A stretch of DNA of 64,000 nt from Gammaproteobacteria bacterium (GCA_014075255.1 CP046178.1:2586020-2650019), one strand, 5' to 3'; shown: positions 38,404-46,969, counted from the stretch's first letter. The notes: generated by a model from the letters alone, not told the origin. Program-made: numbers and translations.

Positions 38404-39111
38404 TTATTTAAGACCAAATTGCGGCAGAATAATTTGTAGATATAAATCTGCAATTTTTTGATGACCATCATTGTTTGGGTGAAAGCCATCTTTTTTGCTG
38501 ACTAGCATGTCTCCCGGTGCAGCTTTAAAGAAATCTACAATTGGAACTTTGTATTTATTCGCTTGACGAGTAATGACTTGATTGAATGCAGTAACGCGTT
38601 CTGCAGTAACACGTCTGTGTGGCTTTTCACGAAAACGTTTTATTTGTGTTAGGTCTGGCAGATTCATAATTACAATAAAAGCGTTACTTTTGCTGCGAAG
38701 ACGGCTTAGGATGTATTCTAGATCTTCTTCAAAATCACCTTCGTCATCCCCTGCAATGAGATCATTTGCGCCGGTCCAGATGGTAACTAAATCTATTTCT
38801 TTGTCACGTTTAAGTGCTGCTTTTGCGGTTTTTTTGATTGCGGGGATGTCGGCTGTCGGTATGCCTAAATTTAACAGGTCAACTTTTCTGCCTCGATCTT
38901 CAAATCCATCTTTTATTCTATAGACATAGCCTCTTGTGATTGGGTTTGCTCCAATCCCAAATGCATCGCTCGCGCCTAATGCGACATAGTTAACCGTGGG
39001 AAGATTATTTGCAGGGCTTTCTTTAATGTCGTTATCATCTGATGAACTTGCGCATCCTATAACGAATAAAATTATAAGAAGTGAAGTAAATAAAAGTTTA
39101 AGTTGTTTCAT
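38404..39111 (-). CDS. SGNH/GDSL-family lipoprotein esterase
   Basis: A 235-residue lipoprotein with a signal ending in LLIILFVIGCASS (lipidated cysteine near 20). The SGNH hydrolase blocks are present: block I YVALGASDAFGIG with GAS instead of GDS, block II glycine in NLGIPTAD, block III TIWTGANDLIAGD and block V DGFHPNNDGHQKIA. The catalytic Ser-Asp-His triad is therefore intact. Expected role: esterase or lipase on the periplasmic side of a membrane. It converges on the desaturase gene with 11 bases between. Confidence 0.9.
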   Translation of the reverse strand: MKQLKLLFTSLLIILFVIGCASSSDDNDIKESPANNLPTVNYVALGASDAFGIGANPITRGYVYRIKDGFEDRGRKVDLLNLGIPTADIPAIKKTAKAALKRDKEIDLVTIWTGANDLIAGDDEGDFEEDLEYILSRLRSKSNAFIVIMNLPDLTQIKRFREKPHRRVTAERVTAFNQVITRQANKYKVPIVDFFKAAPGDMLVSKKDGFHPNNDGHQKIADLYLQIILPQFGLK

Positions 39112-39285
39112 GATTAACCCACCATTAATAAATTTGCCAAAATTCTATAAGGTAATTATATAGAAATTAGACCCTTTAATGGCTTTGGGTTCACTTCATA
39201 GGCGAGAAATATCTTGAGCTAAGATATTTAGGAAATATTTGGTGTTTTTGCTGGGTTGTTTAACGTGTTGTGTTTGATGGAATGC

Positions 39286-39672
39286 TTATTCAGTTTGTGT
39301 TTTAGACATCATGGATTTTGCATTATGCATACGTTTGTAGAGTGGTGCGCACTCAGGAAGTACTGTATCTGTGAATTCCTGTCTGGTCATTTTGTGTTCA
39401 GATGCGTATTTTTTAACAAGCTTAATATACATATCGCATATGGCTATTTCGTTTTGATAGTTCTTTTCTTTTCTAGATAGAACGGCTACTTGTTCAAAAT
39501 ATTTTGGCGCTGGCATGATTCCCGTGTCTACTGATTTTTGTATCTCATCTCTGCAACAGTTCACGACAGTATTAATGTCTGCTGTATCGTCTAGCAAACT
39601 CTGTGTATCAGTAGGAATGTCTTTTAAAGGAATTACTTTTCTAATGATTGTATTTAACTTATTCGATGCCAT
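39286..39672 (-). CDS. Hypothetical protein
   Basis: An unrecognised soluble protein of 128 residues if started at the second of two adjacent ATGs, which lies 7 bases after an AAGGA ribosome site; the frame is open nine codons further upstream. It is helical with a cysteine pair (VNCCRDEI) and a single cysteine in TVLPECAPLYKRM. The flanks on both sides (174 and 219 bases) are AT-rich and gene-free. Confidence 0.55.
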   Translation of the reverse strand: MASNKLNTIIRKVIPLKDIPTDTQSLLDDTADINTVVNCCRDEIQKSVDTGIMPAPKYFEQVAVLSRKEKNYQNEIAICDMYIKLVKKYASEHKMTRQEFTDTVLPECAPLYKRMHNAKSMMSKTQTE

Positions 39673-39891
39673 CATGTGTTCCTTGTATGATGTAACCATA
39701 TTCTTATAAATAAGCCCAATCGTGCTTCAAGTCCCGATAAACGGATAATTAAATTGTATGAAGTTCTACTTGTGTCAATGAATTGAAACGGCAGTTGTAC
39801 TACTTCTTGAGAGAGCGTTATCTTTATGAATTATCGTATCTAACTAAGATTTTGAGATTAAACAATTATAATTGAGTGAGTTAAGGGTGAG

Positions 39892-40092
39892 TTAGTTGAG
39901 TTTATTTACCAAGCGGTAAGCTCCAATTAGGATTCCAAACCCCATGTACATCCCTAGCAAAGAAATGAACAGTAACAAGCCCATTTGAAAGGGGATCATC
40001 CCAGTTTTGACCGAGTAATATATTGCTGCCACTAGTGAAACAAATAGAATCATTACAGCGAGCGGGAGTAGTATTTTTTTATTCTTGTTCAA
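39892..40092 (-). CDS. Small two-helix membrane protein
   Basis: A 66-residue protein with a lysine-rich N-terminus and two strong membrane helices (about 8-27 and 34-58, GLLLFISLLGMYMGFGILIG). The start is TTG with no convincing ribosome site, so the start or the gene itself could be wrong. The clean pattern of two hydrophobic stretches split by a short polar turn argues for a real small membrane protein. Function unknown. Confidence 0.4.
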   Translation of the reverse strand: MNKNKKILLPLAVMILFVSLVAAIYYSVKTGMIPFQMGLLLFISLLGMYMGFGILIGAYRLVNKLN

Positions 40093-40302
40093 TTTAGATG
40101 TCAGCTGTCATTTGCGGTTGTGGGATACGTTGGCTTCATTTTACAGATCTCAGTAATACTTATTCAGTTACATTATTTCAATGATCGTTTGGACTATTTT
40201 GAAGAAATTTAAGATTTGATGTTCTAGCTGTTATTTATATTCTAACAAAAACAATGAGTTAAAAATTTTCAAAAACCCTAATATGTTGTATATTTAACTA
40301 TT

Positions 40303-40326
40303 ATGTATATAATGATACATATACAT
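40303..40326. promoter_or_regulatory. Palindromic operator and promoter of the Xre-RES module
   Basis: ATGTATAT and ATATACAT form a perfect 8-base inverted repeat around an 8-base spacer. A TATAAT -10 box (40308-40313) lies within it and a weak TTGTAT -35 lies 16 bases before that. The site ends just upstream of the antitoxin ribosome site (AGGAGAA). Inferred autoregulation by the Xre-type antitoxin. Confidence 0.5.
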
Positions 40327-40340
40327 CATAGGAGAATATC

Positions 40341-40712
40341 ATGAGTGCACAGGTACAAAGGCTACCTTCTGAAAATGAAGTGCTGGGTAAAGCCTTGTTG
40401 AATAGCAAAGAGCATTTAGGCTTAACCAATACTGAGCTTGGTGAAATTATGGGTAAAGATCGTACTTACTTTACGCGTTTACGTAATCACAGTGTGCTTG
40501 AGCCTAATAGCAAAGAAGGTGAATTAGCGTTACATGTTATTCGCATTTACCGGTCTTTATATGCGCTTGAGGGCGGTGATGTTGAGGCAATGGAAGAGTG
40601 GTTGAATACTCCTAATAAACATTTGCACGGCATACCCAAAGAGTTGCTTAAAAATATTCAAGGTTTGGTTAATGTAGTTGAATACCTCGATGCGATGCGT
40701 GGAAAAGTATAA
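40341..40712 (+). CDS. Xre/MbcA/ParS-type antitoxin
   Basis: A 123-residue antitoxin of the Xre-RES class. An N-terminal helix-turn-helix (LTNTELGEIMGKDRTYFTRL) is followed by the MbcA/ParS/Xre C-terminal domain (DUF2384), ending in the typical WLNTPNKHLHGIPKELLKN. The ATG follows AGGAGAA. The toxin gene begins 8 bases downstream. In this family the antitoxin blocks the toxin active site and, as a complex, represses its own promoter; the palindrome at 40303-40326 fits that. Confidence 0.9.
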   Translation: MSAQVQRLPSENEVLGKALLNSKEHLGLTNTELGEIMGKDRTYFTRLRNHSVLEPNSKEGELALHVIRIYRSLYALEGGDVEAMEEWLNTPNKHLHGIPKELLKNIQGLVNVVEYLDAMRGKV

Positions 40713-40720
40713 CGACTCGC

Positions 40721-41464
40721 ATGTCACTAACGATTCAACAAGAGAATATTAAACCACTTAGTGAAGTAGTATTTCGTGTAGCAGAGTCTCAGCAAAAGGT
40801 AGCGACTAATACACTGGTTGATACTTTGCAGGAGCAACGAATATTGGAAGAATTGCTTGATCGAGTAAAACCTCCTATTCCATACGATTGCCAGCAATAC
40901 GATTATCTTGTCTACACTCCATTTCGATATCCGCCGTTAAAACATGGGTCTCGTTTTGGTAAAAAAATGCATCCGAGTATTTTTTATGGTTCTAAGAAGC
41001 TTGACACTGCATTTGCGGAGCTCGCATATTATCGGTTTGTATACTATGACGGTATGATGGCGTTACCTAAAAAGAAGCAGAAAGTCACACAACATGCTTC
41101 TTTTAGTGTTGAGCTGGAAACTCAAAAAGGTGTTGCATTAAATGAGTCGCCATTCAATAAATTAAAACATAAAATAAGTAATCCCAATAGTTATGGTGAT
41201 TCGCAAAAGATAGGCGAAGAAATGCGAGTAAAAGAGGTTGAGGCATTTACCTATTTCTCTGCTCGTGCTGACGAGGAAGTTAATGTTGGTATATTCAGTT
41301 GTAAGGTTATAGCCAGCTATATGCCTAACGCATTACAGCATTGGAGCTGCATAACTAGAGATAGGAGTGTAACGATACGCAGTCTTGATGATAGATGGAG
41401 TAGTATAAGCTTTGAGCTTGATCAATTTCTAGTGGATGGAGTATTGCCAGCTCCAGCTGTGTAA
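40721..41464 (+). CDS. RES-domain toxin (NAD+ phosphorylase type)
   Basis: A 247-residue RES-domain protein. Family members degrade NAD+ and stop growth. The RES residues are visible: R69 in TPFRYPP, with R78 nearby in GSRFG; E100 in TAFAELAYYR; and a serine, S180, in AFTYFSARAD. An N-terminal helical extension of about 60 residues precedes the domain, and FYGSKKLDTAFAE matches the family core. ATG start 8 bases after the antitoxin. The frame is intact, so it should be functional. Confidence 0.88.
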   Translation: MSLTIQQENIKPLSEVVFRVAESQQKVATNTLVDTLQEQRILEELLDRVKPPIPYDCQQYDYLVYTPFRYPPLKHGSRFGKKMHPSIFYGSKKLDTAFAELAYYRFVYYDGMMALPKKKQKVTQHASFSVELETQKGVALNESPFNKLKHKISNPNSYGDSQKIGEEMRVKEVEAFTYFSARADEEVNVGIFSCKVIASYMPNALQHWSCITRDRSVTIRSLDDRWSSISFELDQFLVDGVLPAPAV

Positions 41465-41487
41465 ATAATAGGAAAAGGTAAGGTTAT

Positions 41488-41748
41488 ATGAATAAACTAA
41501 TTATATTATCGATTGTTTTATTTAGTCTGTTTGCAACTCTGCATGCAGAAGATAACTATTGTTATCAAAAGCCTGATAAATGCGCTGCTGGAGATATTCT
41601 TATTCTTGCACTTTCGGAAGATGTGGCTAAATACTGTGATTTCGATAAACAGATTACAGCACTTCGAAGACATACAACTTCTAGTTCCTTTAATAACCAG
41701 GAAGTAGTATGTGTAAAAATTGAAACACCTAGAAAAAAATTAAAATAA
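41488..41748 (+). CDS. Small secreted cysteine-containing protein
   Basis: An 86-residue protein with a Sec signal peptide (LIILSIVLFSLFATLHAE, cleavage near residue 20). The mature part has four cysteines (YCYQKPDKCAAGD, KYCDF, VVCVKI), probably forming disulfides in the periplasm. A good AAGGTAAGG ribosome site precedes the ATG. It follows the RES toxin by 23 bases but has no evident connection. Unknown function. Confidence 0.7.
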   Translation: MNKLIILSIVLFSLFATLHAEDNYCYQKPDKCAAGDILILALSEDVAKYCDFDKQITALRRHTTSSSFNNQEVVCVKIETPRKKLK

Positions 41749-41852
41749 AAACTAAAATTTGAATGGTATTAATGAGTAAATATTTTTAATAATCTCTAAT
41801 TTAATAAAAGTCTAAAATTAGTTTGGTCTTTTAATTTTTGATGTTTTTATTG

Positions 41853-42287
41853 TTACTTCCAGCCTACAGGCTCATAACCTTTGTCTATTAAACAACGCTC
41901 TACGATTTCTTTGTAAGCAGTGCTAGGCCCATTATTACGGCGCATGCCTGAAAAAAAGCGCCCCATTCCTCGACTGATGGCTCCTACTGCAGCAGCAGTT
42001 CCTGCATTGCCTGTTACCGCACCTGTGGCAGCTCCAGTAGCGGCTCCTTCTGTAGCGCTACCAGCAGTTTCTTTAGCCACTTCACCCGCACCACTTGAGG
42101 ATGCGCCGCTGTTTTTAGCAAGTTTTGTACATTCATTGATATCTTTGCGAACTTGTTCATTGCCAACTTTTTTAGCTTGTTCGTTAGGGTAAAGAATAGG
42201 TTGTGAAGAGGCGCATGCACCTAGTAAAGCCGTAATGCAGATGACAAGTACTGGTAATTTAAATACGTTTATTAATGAAATGTTCAT
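41853..42287 (-). CDS. Glycine-zipper lipoprotein
   Basis: A 144-residue lipoprotein: signal ending ITALLGACASS with lipidated cysteine near 25. The middle (about 70-110) is a run of small residues with GxxxG spacing (EGAATGAATGAVTGNAG), a glycine-zipper membrane-associating motif. The C-terminus has a conserved-looking cysteine (VERCLIDKGYEPVGW), a common ending in outer-membrane glycine-zipper lipoproteins. Downstream of the ECF sigma/anti-sigma genes on the same strand; it may belong to that regulon. Confidence 0.82.
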   Translation of the reverse strand: MNISLINVFKLPVLVICITALLGACASSQPILYPNEQAKKVGNEQVRKDINECTKLAKNSGASSSGAGEVAKETAGSATEGAATGAATGAVTGNAGTAAAVGAISRGMGRFFSGMRRNNGPSTAYKEIVERCLIDKGYEPVGWK

Positions 42288-42360
42288 AGCGCTTATTGTG
42301 GGCCTAGATTGGATGAATGTAAGACAAGCTTTATAAACAATAGTTACAAATAACTTATCT

Positions 42361-43356
42361 TTAAGGAATTTTGGCGTCTAGATCTTCTACATTTACGTTG
42401 GGATGCATTTGTTTAAACTTAACTAGCTGGCGAGAAGCTTCAGCATAGTCTTTTCGTGCAACCAGTCTTTCGATCATGAGAAGCCAATCTTCAACAGGGA
42501 TGGGGGCAAATTCATTTTCATTTTGTTTTTCATCAATACCTAGCTCGGCATCCGCAGCCATGCCTGAGCTTGTGTGGGTATCTTCACGGCTCGGCATCGA
42601 TTTTTCACCCATGGATCTTTGTTGTATTACTTCATTTGGTGCGGCTTCAGAGCTACTGCCTAATGTGCCATTACTTGGTTCATGCATCTGCTTTCCCGCA
42701 GCTTGTGGCTTAGTAAGTTTGGGCGCATAACCTTCGGTAGATTTTGGTTTTGGGGTTATCGAGGGCTCGTTATTAATTGTGCTTTGAGTTTGGGTGCGTT
42801 CACGATAGGTTTCTAGTTTTTGTTCTGCTTTTTTGTTTGAGATGCGTTCAGTTTGAATTGTATCAATTGGTTGGGATTCTTTTCGCACAGGCTTATCTGT
42901 GATTCGTGCATCAGCATCTTGTGAATCCATGTCAGATTCATTCGCGTCTTTTTTGAATGAAGATATATCATCAGCCAATGATTCTTCAGCTTCATAAAGT
43001 TGCTCAGGTGCGGGTTGGCTTTTGAGCGCTCTATCTTTTGATTTTGTTGATTTTTGCTCAGTTGGAATTGTGATCTCTGGAATAGGGGGTAATTCTAAAT
43101 GCTGCGAGTTTTGATCCAACTGCACAAGCAATGCGAATACCACTACAACGCTTGCAGCCATAGATAATGGTACTTTCCAACCACCACCAAAATGACTGCC
43201 CACATGACTAGGGCTAGATGAAGACTTATCGGCATTCGCTGCATAATGAATTATTTCGTGATTGAGCTTAGCGGGCGGTGTGTCTTTGGCACCTTCTTTA
43301 TAAAGTTGCGCAAGTACCTCATCATCTTTTAGGTCGTCTTGTGAATGTGTAGTCAT
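42361..43356 (-). CDS. Anti-sigma-factor-like membrane protein
   Basis: A 331-residue protein directly after the ECF sigma gene (2 bases between). The N-terminal 55 residues are cytoplasmic, one membrane helix lies at about 60-80 (VPLSMAASVVVVFALLVQL), and the rest is a long, low-complexity periplasmic part rich in Ser, Glu, Gln and Lys, ending in a structured segment (DWLLMIERLVARKDYAEA). No H-x3-C-x2-C zinc motif is visible, so it is not a zinc anti-sigma factor. Position supports the anti-sigma role; the sequence alone does not prove it. Confidence 0.78.
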   Translation of the reverse strand: MTTHSQDDLKDDEVLAQLYKEGAKDTPPAKLNHEIIHYAANADKSSSSPSHVGSHFGGGWKVPLSMAASVVVVFALLVQLDQNSQHLELPPIPEITIPTEQKSTKSKDRALKSQPAPEQLYEAEESLADDISSFKKDANESDMDSQDADARITDKPVRKESQPIDTIQTERISNKKAEQKLETYRERTQTQSTINNEPSITPKPKSTEGYAPKLTKPQAAGKQMHEPSNGTLGSSSEAAPNEVIQQRSMGEKSMPSREDTHTSSGMAADAELGIDEKQNENEFAPIPVEDWLLMIERLVARKDYAEASRQLVKFKQMHPNVNVEDLDAKIP

Positions 43357-43358
43357 CT

Positions 43359-43922
43359 TTAGTTCAATATGGCAGCTTTAAGTTTGTTCTTTGCATAACG
43401 CAAACGGCTTTTCGCCGTTTCTGTTTTAACTTTAGTAATTTCGGCAATTTCTTGCACACTCATTTCTTGTTCAAAATGTAATATTGCAACCTCTTTTTGA
43501 TCGGCTGGTAATTCTTCCAAGGCTTGCATTAATAAATTAGCTTTTTGTTTCAAAGTAAACTCATCTTCTGGCAAGGCTAATGGTGTTGGGCTATTCATAA
43601 ATTCTTCAGTTATTTCTGCATCTTCAAATTCAATGGTTTGTGAAGGTTTTGCTTTACGATAAAAGTCTACTAATGTGTTATGCGCAATGGTAAATAAATA
43701 GGTCTTAAATTTCGCCTTGGGCGTATAACGTGCAGTGCTATTAATCAATTTAATCCACACCTCCTGGTATAGTTCTTCAGACTGTTGACGATCGCTGCAA
43801 TGCTTAAGAAAATATCGATACAACACATCCTTATACTTGCGGTATAAGGTCTCAAAGGCTGCTTGCTCACCTTGCTGGTACTCCAGCATGAGACTTTCGT
43901 CGCTAATCTCCGTTTGCTCCAT
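43359..43922 (-). CDS. ECF-type RNA polymerase sigma factor
   Basis: A 187-residue ECF sigma factor. Region 2: AFETLYRKYKDVLYRYFL, EELYQEVWIKLI and FKTYLFTIAHNTLVDFYRK; region 4: ALEELPADQKEVAILHFEQ and MSVQEIAEITKVKTETAKSR, including the helix-turn-helix. The linker between them is about 40 residues and acidic. ATG start. First gene of a probable sigma/anti-sigma operon; divergent from the aminotransferase gene. Confidence 0.94.
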   Translation of the reverse strand: MEQTEISDESLMLEYQQGEQAAFETLYRKYKDVLYRYFLKHCSDRQQSEELYQEVWIKLINSTARYTPKAKFKTYLFTIAHNTLVDFYRKAKPSQTIEFEDAEITEEFMNSPTPLALPEDEFTLKQKANLLMQALEELPADQKEVAILHFEQEMSVQEIAEITKVKTETAKSRLRYAKNKLKAAILN

Positions 43923-44076
43923 AGTTGGCAGCGTAGCTACGCACCACTATCAACGCAATAGCATATGCTTACCTATATAAACGAAATAGATGCTTAAAAG
44001 GGTTGATAAATATATACCGTTGGTCTTATGACCCTAAACAGATAACTCTCGGCAGATAACCTTGATAGGATTCAGT

Positions 44077-45261
44077 ATGGCTAAAAATAAGGTATGTGGC
44101 CCTAAGGTTTCTGGGCGTTTGCAGAATGTGAACGCGTTTCATGTTATGAGCTTGATGGCTGAAGCCAAACAGCTTGCTGCACAAGGTCATCAGGTAATCC
44201 ATATGGAAATGGGTGAGCCTGATTTTTCTACTCCTCAACCGATAATTGAGGCTGGAGTTGCAGCATTACGATCCGGTATCACGCACTACACGCCTACATT
44301 AGGGTTACCTGCTTTGCGTGAGGCGATTGCTAACTTTTATATAACAGAATACCGAGTAACGGTTGATCCAGAACAGATAGTGATTACACCGGGTTCAGCT
44401 ACCGCGTTGCAATTAGTTTTAAATCTGATGGTATCGGATGGAGATGCAGTAGTAATTCCAGATCCAGCTTATCCAAGCACTCATAATCTAGTGCGTTTAT
44501 TAGGCGGCACAGTGTTGCAGGTTGCCGTGAATGAGGATTCATTTTGGCAGCTGACGGTGGAGTTGCTTGAAGAGCATTGGAATGACGCTATAAATGCAGT
44601 GTTGTTAGCAAGCCCTTCAAACCCTACCGGGACAATTCTTGAAGACGTTCAATTACAAAAAATCGCAGACTTTTGTGAATCAAAAGGTGTGTTTTTACTG
44701 GTAGATGAAATTTATCACGGTTTAGTTTATGGACAAGCCCCAAAAACTGCGGTGGATTTGAATGACAACACTTTTGTCATCAATAGTTTCTCCAAATTTT
44801 ATGGTATGACAGGATGGCGAGTGGGCTGGATTGTTTCACCTAAAGCGTATTTGCAAGATTTAAATAAACTTGCGCAACATACATTTTTAGCAGCCCCTAC
44901 ACCCGGGCAGTATGGCGCATTAGCTGCATTTGATGATGATACGAAAAAAATTCTTGTCGAAAGGCGCGATGAATTTAAAGCGCGGCGCGATTACTTGTAT
45001 GAAGCATTAACAGATCTGGGATTTAAGATGCGCGTAAAGCCGCAGGGCGCATTTTATATCTATGCCGATTGCTCTGAATTTTGTGAAGATAGTTATGAGT
45101 TTGCTTGTAATATTTTGCGCGATAAACACGTGGCTTTTACGCCAGGGATAGATTTTGGTTTGGAGGGCGCTAAACAACATGTGCGTTTTGCATACACTAC
45201 AAATATAGAGAATTTAAAAATTGGCGTGGCGCGTTTAGCTGAGTTAAAGAGTAAGGCTTAA
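44077..45261 (+). CDS. Class I/II pyridoxal-phosphate aminotransferase
   Basis: A 394-residue PLP-dependent aminotransferase of the aspartate-aminotransferase fold. ATG 44077 has AGGA about 7 bases before it; an upstream TTG is less likely. Key segments are MEMGEPDFSTPQPI, HYTPTLGLPALREAIA, PSNPTGTI and the PLP lysine in SFSKFYGMTGWRVGW. The substrate could be aspartate, alanine or aromatic amino acids; sequence alone does not decide. The next gene follows by 14 bases. Confidence 0.93.
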   Translation: MAKNKVCGPKVSGRLQNVNAFHVMSLMAEAKQLAAQGHQVIHMEMGEPDFSTPQPIIEAGVAALRSGITHYTPTLGLPALREAIANFYITEYRVTVDPEQIVITPGSATALQLVLNLMVSDGDAVVIPDPAYPSTHNLVRLLGGTVLQVAVNEDSFWQLTVELLEEHWNDAINAVLLASPSNPTGTILEDVQLQKIADFCESKGVFLLVDEIYHGLVYGQAPKTAVDLNDNTFVINSFSKFYGMTGWRVGWIVSPKAYLQDLNKLAQHTFLAAPTPGQYGALAAFDDDTKKILVERRDEFKARRDYLYEALTDLGFKMRVKPQGAFYIYADCSEFCEDSYEFACNILRDKHVAFTPGIDFGLEGAKQHVRFAYTTNIENLKIGVARLAELKSKA

Positions 45262-45275
45262 ATAAAGGTTAATCT

Positions 45276-45851
45276 ATGAAATGTGCAATACGTAATTTTA
45301 TATTATTTGGATTCTTTTCATTAACAATTTCCTGCGGCGGTGAAGATGTTGTTATTAAAATCTCAGATGAAGAAATAGTTACTGGGTTGATGAATAATGC
45401 GCCTATGGATAATGCACGTATGCATGATTTATTGCAGCGAGTTGATCCAGAGCTGGAAGGAGAATTAGGTTCGTGGATAATTGCTCACGAAGCAGTTAAA
45501 GCGCAAATTATTACTGATGAAAAAGCCGATCGTATGCGTGTTATTGTGCCTATTGTTAAGGTTGAAGATATTGAAGAGGGCGAGCTGCTACGTTTAATGC
45601 AGGCAAATTTTGATTCCGCTTTAGATGCGCGTTATAGCATTGCGAATGGGGTTATTTGGAGTGCGTTTATTCATCCGCTTTCAGTTTTATCCGACGAAGA
45701 ATTTATATCAGGTTTAGCACAAGCAATGACTGCTGCTGCAACCTTTGGATCTACATATAGCTCAGGTGCATTAATCTTTAGGGGTGGAGATAGTGGCGGT
45801 CAACAACGAGATTATTATGAAAGTATTATTGAAAAAGGCTTGGCTATATAA
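45276..45851 (+). CDS. Putative lipoprotein, perhaps YbjN/CesT-fold
   Basis: A 191-residue protein with a short lipoprotein-type signal (ILFGFFSLTISCGGED, cysteine near 20). The body, LLRLMQANFDSALDARYSI ... SDEEFISGLAQAMTAAATF, has the spacing of the YbjN/type III chaperone-like fold (about 100-165); this is a resemblance only. The protein ends in a glycine-rich stretch. ATG start, 14 bases after the aminotransferase. A 30-base repeat copy begins 5 bases after its stop. Confidence 0.65.
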   Translation: MKCAIRNFILFGFFSLTISCGGEDVVIKISDEEIVTGLMNNAPMDNARMHDLLQRVDPELEGELGSWIIAHEAVKAQIITDEKADRMRVIVPIVKVEDIEEGELLRLMQANFDSALDARYSIANGVIWSAFIHPLSVLSDEEFISGLAQAMTAAATFGSTYSSGALIFRGGDSGGQQRDYYESIIEKGLAI

Positions 45852-45856
45852 TTTAA

Positions 45857-45886
45857 AATGTCTACTAACGGACCAAAGTGGACATT
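45857..45886 (+). repeat. Quasi-palindromic repeat, copy 1
   Basis: 30 bases, from AATGTCTACTAAC to AAAGTGGACATT. The two ends are near inverted copies (AATGTC / GACATT). It belongs to the family at 46458, 46857, 46940 and 47110 and starts 5 bases after the preceding stop codon. Confidence 0.7.
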
Positions 45887-45953
45887 CGCTTATTATTCAA
45901 ATGACTTTGAATTCTATGCAACATCGTCATGAATTGAAATATTAACTAACCAA

Positions 45954-46466
45954 ATGATCAAACTACAAAAAGAAATTAAGTCCACTTTTGGAGCGAAACA
46001 CACACCTAATACAAGCCAATTGGTTACTGTGGATGGTTTTGATGACCTTGAGAAAGAAGGCGCAGTAAAGTTTTTCTCAGGGAAGTCCTTGGGGGATGTA
46101 TTAGAACATCTTCAATCACGTAAGGCCGATATGATTGCCGGTGCTGACTACCAGTTGGAAGAATGGTCAGTACTAAAGCCGAGTGCTCGGTATTATTATT
46201 TGCAAGCTTATCTTGAGTTTTTGCTTGAAACACAATCTGAAAATGATCCCGATGGAGGATATATCTCAGATCTTTTTCATCAGCTATATCAAACAGTTTA
46301 TATGTATGGGGCTGAGGCCTATAGTGATGAGCAAAAAGTACTGCTTCGAAAAATAGCAGCATTTGCTTTAGAAACAATCAAAAGTCACAAGGGGATAGAA
46401 GATTGGAGCGATGACATTATTGATAATATCAATACCTTTCTATTAGAACTTGAGAAAAATGACTAA
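45954..46466 (+). CDS. Hypothetical protein with stop inside a repeat
   Basis: A 170-residue soluble acidic protein. The central segment RYYYLQAYLEFLLETQSEND is a helical motif seen in several uncharacterised families (DUF6714-like); the C-terminal part is helical. I cannot assign a function. ATG start with no clear ribosome site. Its last codons and stop (AAT GAC TAA) are part of a repeat copy (46458-46486). Flanked on both sides by repeats, like a cassette. Confidence 0.6.
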   Translation: MIKLQKEIKSTFGAKHTPNTSQLVTVDGFDDLEKEGAVKFFSGKSLGDVLEHLQSRKADMIAGADYQLEEWSVLKPSARYYYLQAYLEFLLETQSENDPDGGYISDLFHQLYQTVYMYGAEAYSDEQKVLLRKIAAFALETIKSHKGIEDWSDDIIDNINTFLLELEKND

Positions 46467-46486
46467 CAAATAATCCTGCGGACATT
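46458..46486 (+). repeat. Quasi-palindromic repeat, copy 2 (contains a stop codon)
   Basis: 29 bases: AATGACTAAC at the left and TGCGGACATT at the right, matching copy 4 (AATGACTGCTAAC and AAAGCGGACATT) at both ends with a divergent middle. The left end supplies the last codons and TAA of the upstream gene, whose stop is at 46464-46466. Confidence 0.6.
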
Positions 46487-46501
46487 CGTAATTATTTAAA
46501 T

Positions 46502-46846
46502 ATGATTAAATTTATAAAAGAATTTTTAAAAGTAATTCGTAATCCTCCAGACCCGAACTGGCATATAGAGAATGAAGCCAAGCCAAGCAAGAAATTTCCA
46601 CTTGGTGGATTTTGGAAGAAATCAAAAAATCGTGACCATGGGATTGCAATAGGGCCGTCTGATAATGGTAAATATTTTGTTACATTTTGTGGGCCAGGTG
46701 GGTGTTTTGAGAAGGGCACTTATCGACCTAATACATCTATTTATGGCGACTCTAGTTATCGCGTCATTGATGAAAATACTATTGAGGTAAAAGATAAAAA
46801 GGGGAAATTTAGTAAGTATGAAAGAGTGAAGTCACGCGAAATTTGA
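46502..46846 (+). CDS. Hypothetical small basic protein
   Basis: A 114-residue basic protein that I do not recognise. A short amphipathic N-terminal helix is followed by a proline-containing segment and a beta-rich domain (GIAIGPSDNGKYFVTFCGPG, SYRVIDENTIEVKDKKG). Two cysteines lie near residues 65 and 70. ATG start, no strong ribosome site. It lies between repeat copies at 46458-46486 and 46857-46886. Confidence 0.55.
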   Translation: MIKFIKEFLKVIRNPPDPNWHIENEAKPSKKFPLGGFWKKSKNRDHGIAIGPSDNGKYFVTFCGPGGCFEKGTYRPNTSIYGDSSYRVIDENTIEVKDKKGKFSKYERVKSREI

Positions 46847-46856
46847 TAAACATCAA

Positions 46857-46886
46857 AATGTCCGTTATTGGCCGAAAGCAGACATA
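46857..46886 (+). repeat. Quasi-palindromic repeat, copy 3
   Basis: 30 bases from AATGTCCGTTATTGG to CGAAAGCAGACAT; the ends ATGTCCG and CAGACAT form an imperfect inverted repeat. It starts 10 bases after the stop codon of the 46502 gene. Confidence 0.65.
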
Positions 46887-46939
46887 AACTAAACCACTGA
46901 AGGGGATTTCAGGTTGGATTCAATTAAAAACACATTCAA

Positions 46940-46969
46940 AATGACTGCTAACGACCCAAAGCGGACATT
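46940..46969 (+). repeat. Quasi-palindromic repeat, copy 4
   Basis: 30 bases from AATGACTGCTAACGACCC to AAAGCGGACATT. Best-preserved copy: ATGACTGCT and AGCGGACAT are inverted repeats at 7 of 9 positions. It is joined to copy 3 by a linker containing TTGGATTCAAT. Confidence 0.65.

Noticed and set aside
41796..41821. AT-rich hairpin between the convergent genes at 41.75-41.85 kb
   Set aside because: A 7-base-pair all-AT stem (apart from its end) with a 12-base loop is too weak to call a terminator.
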